Below are positions 20,605 to 22,903 of a DNA stretch of 22,903 nucleotides, piece after piece. Location: IMG/VR virus record IMGVR_UViG_3300021354_000035, positions 1 to 22,903 of that record; one strand, given 5' to 3'. The stretch comes from a virus. Under the pieces are notes generated by a model that made no database searches, was not told the origin of the DNA, and saw only the letters and a program-made list of their open reading frames with translations. The position numbers were made by a program, and so were the translations under genes. The stretch's first letter is position 1; each line of letters starts with the position of its first letter.

Positions 20605-20610
20605 TATTAT
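20582..20610 (+). promoter_or_regulatory. Strong sigma-70-like promoter inside the end of the glycosyltransferase gene
   Basis: TTCACA (20582-20587), exactly 17 bases, then TATTAT (20605-20610) matches the -35/-10 consensus at 5 of 6 positions each. Transcription would begin near 20617, immediately before the structured non-coding block. Confidence 0.62.
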
Positions 20611-20616
20611 TGCAGT

Positions 20617-20940
20617 CCGCACTCCAGGCGTACTAAGCACCTAAATCGGTGGCGTGGAAGAAAAGATAGGCGAGTGATGCACCCCAACTTTGCCTAGTAG
20701 CGTTAAATGGCGACTACACAAGATTTTAGGGACAAGGTGATACAAGACCTTTAATCGACTGAACATTAACCTCGGTAGGACTAGGTGTCAGTATTTCTAA
20801 GACATTGGGTCAGTTGATAGTTTCCTATCACCCTTGGTCAAACTATGTCGTAAATTTGCAACTAAGGGTTTGTCATAGGTGACAATGGCAAAAAACAAGA
20901 AGAAACTGGTATTACTCAATAACGAGTAAACATTTAAGGG
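20617..20940 (+). ncRNA. Candidate structured non-coding RNA or long structured leader
   Basis: About 340 bases carry no believable gene but many helices: CACC/GGTG (20638-20651), TAGGC/GCCTA (20667-20696), GTAGCG/CGACTAC with one bulge (20697-20717), AAGGT/ACCTT (20734-20751), CGACTGA/TCAGTTG (20756-20816) closing CCT/AGG (20770-20779) and TGTC/GACA (20786-20804), TGATAG/CTATCA with a TTTC loop (20815-20830), ACCCTT/AAGGGT (20830-20869), TGTCA/TGACA (20871-20884) and TTACTC/GAGTAA (20912-20929). A good promoter ends at 20610. No known family (tRNA, tmRNA, RNase P, group I/II intron) was recognised. It could also be a regulatory leader for the exported protein gene at 20948. The 3' end is uncertain. 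Confidence 0.55.
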
Positions 20941-20947
20941 GAATTAA

Positions 20948-21259
20948 ATGAAAGACTTTATAGGTAGTTGTTTATTAGGTTTTGTATTAGCAGCTATGTT
21001 TGTCTACGGCATACCTGCTCAAGCACAGACTTACCCAGTAACTGACGCTAGAGGTTATAACCAAGGCACAGTACAAATTAACGGCAACACCGCACAATTT
21101 GTAAACCCTATGGGCTACACCACTCAGACTGCTACAATATACCCTAACCAAGTCGTAATCACGACACCAAACGGTTATACACAAAGCGTTGTTGGTAACA
21201 CAGGTTACACAGTACCACCTAGCCCACCAACACCGTCAAGTCCAAGGGTGTTGCAATGA
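20948..21259 (+). CDS. Small exported protein with repeated GYxQ-type motif
   Basis: 103 residues. Residues 1-26 are a Sec signal peptide (basic start, hydrophobic core IGSCLLGFVLAAMFVYG, A-Q-A cleavage site before QTYP). The mature part holds three ~20-residue units, each with a Gly-Tyr turn (ARGYNQGTVQING, MGYTTQTATIYPN, NGYTQSVVGN), and ends in a Pro/Ser-rich tail. It would reach the periplasm or outer surface and may alter the host envelope, for example to block superinfection; the target is unknown. AAGGGGAA precedes the ATG, and a ~340-base structured region lies upstream. Stop overlaps the next start (ATGA). Confidence 0.72.
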   Translation: MKDFIGSCLLGFVLAAMFVYGIPAQAQTYPVTDARGYNQGTVQINGNTAQFVNPMGYTTQTATIYPNQVVITTPNGYTQSVVGNTGYTVPPSPPTPSSPRVLQ

Positions 21260-21426
21260 AAATAGCCACCATTAGCCATAATCCAAAACAAAGAGTAACA
21301 ACATTTAATTTGTCAGATGATTATGAAAATTTAAACAATACTATTAAGCTAGATGTTTTAAATAATATGCTTGCAGGTTTACAAGCGGAAATAGGTAAAC
21401 AAATAGAAATAGTAATTAAGGAATAG
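21256..21426 (+). CDS. Small acidic/amphipathic protein, unknown
   Basis: 56 residues. A short beta-like start (KIATISHNPKQRVTTFNLSDDYENLNN) precedes a helix (LDVLNNMLAGLQAEIGKQI) and a strand-like end. No family recognised. It starts in an ATGA overlap with the exported protein and ends 2 bases before the next ATG, so it is part of the operon. Confidence 0.62.
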   Translation: MKIATISHNPKQRVTTFNLSDDYENLNNTIKLDVLNNMLAGLQAEIGKQIEIVIKE

Positions 21427-21428
21427 GA

Positions 21429-21800
21429 ATGTTTGATGAATTCTGGTCTTTATATCCACGAAAAATTGCTAAAGCAACTGCAAGAAAAGCCTGGGCAAAA
21501 TTGTCCGCAGAACAACAACTTATGGCTGCAAAAGCTATTGACACACATTGCCAATACTGGAGTGCAAAAGAAACCGAGTTAGAGTTTATACCTTACCCTG
21601 CTACTTGGTTAAACAATGAGCGTTGGGAAGATGAATTAGTAATTGAGCCGAAAAAAGAAAAACAAAGTAAAGAATGGATGTTTAGTAATGAAGGCATTGA
21701 AGCTAAAGCTATGGAGTTGGGAATTATGGGTAACGGTTACGACACCTATGCAAGCCTCAAAGCTAAATGTATGAGCAAGCTAAACATAAGTGCGCTGTAA
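21429..21800 (+). CDS. Replisome-organiser/helicase-loader-like protein (short form)
   Basis: 123 residues. It opens FDEFWSLYPRKIAKATARKAWAKLSAEQQ, continues with helix, and has FIPYPATWLNNERWEDE at ~52-68. These blocks (FWxxYPRKxxKxxARKAW and IPxPxTWLxxxRWxDE) are the C-terminal signature of phage replication initiation/loader proteins such as DnaT/O-like proteins. The usual N-terminal DNA-binding domain is missing, so this is a short, perhaps split, version that may contact a helicase. ATG preceded by AGGA. Overlaps the next gene by 34 nt. Confidence 0.68.
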   Translation: MFDEFWSLYPRKIAKATARKAWAKLSAEQQLMAAKAIDTHCQYWSAKETELEFIPYPATWLNNERWEDELVIEPKKEKQSKEWMFSNEGIEAKAMELGIMGNGYDTYASLKAKCMSKLNISAL

Positions 21801-21979
21801 GGCAATTATGCAAGTGGCGGCATAAATGGGGTTTAAATAAATTTAGACTTTATATAAGCAAGCATAATTTTGACGAACAACTTTTGCGTGATTTTTATGA
21901 CCAGTACCAACTGGGTAATAAGGGAGAAACAGGATGTTGGAAAAATACATTGTCGCAGCAACAGGGCTTGGGTATTTAG
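21767..21979 (+). CDS. Small basic phage protein (DUF7696-like)
   Basis: 70 residues: HKCAVRQLCKWRHKWGLNKFRLYISKHNF, then LLRDFYDQYQLGNKGETGCWKN. The 'xxHxCAVRxLCxWRxxxGxxxFxxYI...FxxxxxxGNxGxxGxW' pattern is a recurring small phage protein. The sequence is basic with several Trp and may bind nucleic acid; role unknown. It overlaps the replisome protein by 34 nt and the next small membrane protein by 46 nt, so real coding is backed by the conserved-type motif rather than by clean spacing. Confidence 0.6.
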   Translation: MYEQAKHKCAVRQLCKWRHKWGLNKFRLYISKHNFDEQLLRDFYDQYQLGNKGETGCWKNTLSQQQGLGI

Positions 21980-22080
21980 TCGTAGGACTAGCGCAATACG
22001 CTAAAGGCTCAACTTCTAATGGTTTAATTTGGGTTGGTTATGCTGCGGCCCAAGTCGGTCTATGGATGAACCTTAAATGA
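21934..22080 (+). CDS. Tiny two-helix membrane protein
   Basis: 48 residues with two hydrophobic stretches (IVAATGLGYLVVGLA at ~6-20 and GLIWVGYAAAQVGLWMN at ~30-46) separated by QYAKGSTSN. It has a GGGAG ribosome site and an ATGA overlap with the next gene. Small phage membrane proteins of this form are common in early or replication regions; function unknown, possibly membrane tethering of the replisome or exclusion. Confidence 0.68.
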   Translation: MLEKYIVAATGLGYLVVGLAQYAKGSTSNGLIWVGYAAAQVGLWMNLK

Positions 22081-22403
22081 ATTACGACCCTAATGACGCT
22101 ATTGACTTTATTTTTAAAACAGCGCCCCTATACGCAAAAGCAAAAGGCCATTTAGCCCAATTCGAGGCATTTAAACATTCTTTAAAAGCCATTGAAATGG
22201 CTAAGTCAGAAGCTCATACTATTGGCGGCAAAGAAATAGACGCTTACAAGTCACAGGCTTACCAAGAGTTATGTGAAGCCATTGGCATGGCGACAGAAGA
22301 AACAGAAGCACTACGCTGGCAATTAGAAGCCGCCAAAATGCGTTTTGAAGCATGGCGCAGCCAAGAAGCAAGTAATAGAAACATAGACAGGCTAACCAAA
22401 TGA
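22077..22403 (+). CDS. Helical conserved phage protein
   Basis: 108 residues, almost wholly helical: APLYAKAKGHLAQFEAFKHSLKAIEMAKSEA, a polar break (HTIGGKEIDAYKSQAYQELCEAIGMATEETEALRWQLEAAKMRFEAWRSQEASNR), ending in a basic segment. The 'EAFxxSLKAxxM...YxSQxYxxLxxAIxxATxExExLRWxLxAAxMRxExWRxxEAxxR' pattern occurs in many phage early operons; the function is unknown to me. Starts in ATGA overlap and ends in ATGA overlap with the next gene, in the chain that leads to the nuclease. Confidence 0.68.
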   Translation: MNYDPNDAIDFIFKTAPLYAKAKGHLAQFEAFKHSLKAIEMAKSEAHTIGGKEIDAYKSQAYQELCEAIGMATEETEALRWQLEAAKMRFEAWRSQEASNRNIDRLTK

Positions 22404-22576
22404 CAGACTATTCTGAAAACTATTTACGCATACAAAAACTATTAAAGTGCTACCACAACGCTACCCTTAAGAAACAATACGAAAAAGCTACGCTAATAGC
22501 CCATGACTTAGCAGAAGAAACTATAAAACTAGAGTTTTCTACTTACGCCCAAGTAAAGCAACAATGGCTCAAATAA
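22400..22576 (+). CDS. Small helical protein upstream of the nuclease
   Basis: 58 residues: an N-terminal helix with KLLKCYHN, a Lys-rich middle (LKKQYEKATLIAHDLAEET) and an end with IKLEFSTYAQVKQQW. No family recognised. ATGA overlap with the previous gene and a single-base TAATG overlap with the next give it a firm place in the operon. Confidence 0.62.
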   Translation: MTDYSENYLRIQKLLKCYHNATLKKQYEKATLIAHDLAEETIKLEFSTYAQVKQQWLK

Positions 22577-22903
22577 TGCGTAGCACCCCTACTCATATTG
22601 ACTATGGGGACTTTGTTGGTTTGTTGCCTACCTCGCCAGGCTTTACGCCAAGCAATGTAGACGGAATTGCCGAAAGAAAAGGCAAGTTTTTAATAATGGA
22701 ATGGAAACGCCCTAATGAAAGGTCAAGTAAGGGCCAACAATATATGTTGCAAGCATTGGCAAGCAAACCTGACTTCATTGTGCTTATTATTCGGGGCGAT
22801 ACCGACAATGGTGTAAGCATGGGTAATTATTACCTTGTGCAACCGCAAGGTGGGTGTATATTAATTGGGAATGGCTTTGAGTCTTTTAAAGCCTATTACA
22901 AAC
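22576..22903 (+). CDS. Endonuclease-like PD-(D/E)XK protein (3' end outside window)
   Basis: The frame begins at ATG 22576 and runs past the window end (109 codons seen). PSNVDGIAERKGKFLIMEWKRPNERSSKGQQYMLQALA holds a D-x2-x-E-R...E-x-K core (Asp in the VDG block, Glu/Lys in EWK), the pattern of a Holliday-junction-resolvase or VRR-type nuclease strand, with a Gln-x3-M/Leu helix after it. This could be a phage resolvase or recombination nuclease placed beside the replication genes. The truncated end prevents a full test. Confidence 0.65.
   Translation, partial: MRSTPTHIDYGDFVGLLPTSPGFTPSNVDGIAERKGKFLIMEWKRPNERSSKGQQYMLQALASKPDFIVLIIRGDTDNGVSMGNYYLVQPQGGCILIGNGFESFKAYYK

Noticed and set aside
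20881-20930. A 14-codon frame (20885-20929, MAKNKKKLVLLNNE) that looked like a tmRNA tag or leader peptide
   Set aside because: No TTCGAATCC T-arm, no alanine-acceptor end and the peptide does not end in a LAA-type degradation signal. The ribosome site is badly spaced. It may be chance within the structured region.
20617-20940. Group I intron for the structured region
   Set aside because: The P/Q/R/S core elements could not be aligned; only short look-alikes (GACTGAAC, AAGACATTGGGTC) occur, and the region does not interrupt a gene.

Overview
The window is a stretch of a tailed double-stranded DNA phage (Caudoviricetes). A short-tailed (podovirus-like) morphology is inferred from a P22 gp4/gp10-like neck and tail-hub pair, no tape measure or tail tube, and four large low-complexity ejection-type proteins. 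The host is probably Gram-negative, because there is a nested Rz/Rz1 spanin pair and an exported protein with a Sec signal peptide. The moderately AT-rich sequence and protein styles suggest an uncultivated freshwater betaproteobacterial phage, but the sequence cannot prove the host. No integrase, attachment site, tRNA, CRISPR array or insertion sequence was seen, and terminase and most of the portal lie outside the window.

Layout. (1) 1-13502, rightward: end of a probable portal gene, scaffold, major capsid protein, a small decoration-like protein, an intrinsic terminator, then connector, gp10-like tail hub, GNAT-like protein, four ejection-type proteins, a short fibre N-terminal protein and a fibre with a C-terminal S74 self-cleaving chaperone. 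(2) 13520-15715, rightward: small proteins and a lysis cassette of two membrane (holin-like) proteins, a membrane protein of unknown role, i-spanin with an embedded o-spanin, and a GH108-type endolysin. Nearly all start and stop codons overlap. (3) 17063-15712, leftward: seven tiny genes in 1.35 kb, chained by overlapping stops and starts, several metal-binding in appearance. (4) 17064-17785: a non-coding region holding a promoter with palindromes, direct-repeat arrays and a GC-rich three-way-junction RNA element. (5) 19663-17786, leftward: a recombination module of Erf annealase, SSB-like protein and PD-(D/E)XK exonuclease with two small proteins. (6) 19775-22903, rightward: a Cro/YdaS-like regulator, a DUF5672-type glycosyltransferase, a roughly 340-nt structured non-coding region with its own good promoter, an exported protein, a replisome-organiser-like protein, several small proteins and a nuclease cut by the window end.

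How it fits together: an 18-bp palindrome between the divergent leftward recombination operon and the rightward regulator/replication operon is the natural operator for the regulator. A similar ATAC/GTAT palindrome sits in the promoter of the tiny-gene operon. The most notable new signal is the RNA element just after the exonuclease stop. Read leftward it folds as a perfect three-way junction whose C-rich 11-nt loop is exactly complementary to the Shine-Dalgarno region of the exonuclease gene, and to 8-10 nt of the strong AAGGGGAA ribosome sites of three other genes. This suggests a phage-encoded 3'-UTR regulatory RNA. The second candidate is the structured RNA at about 20617-20940.
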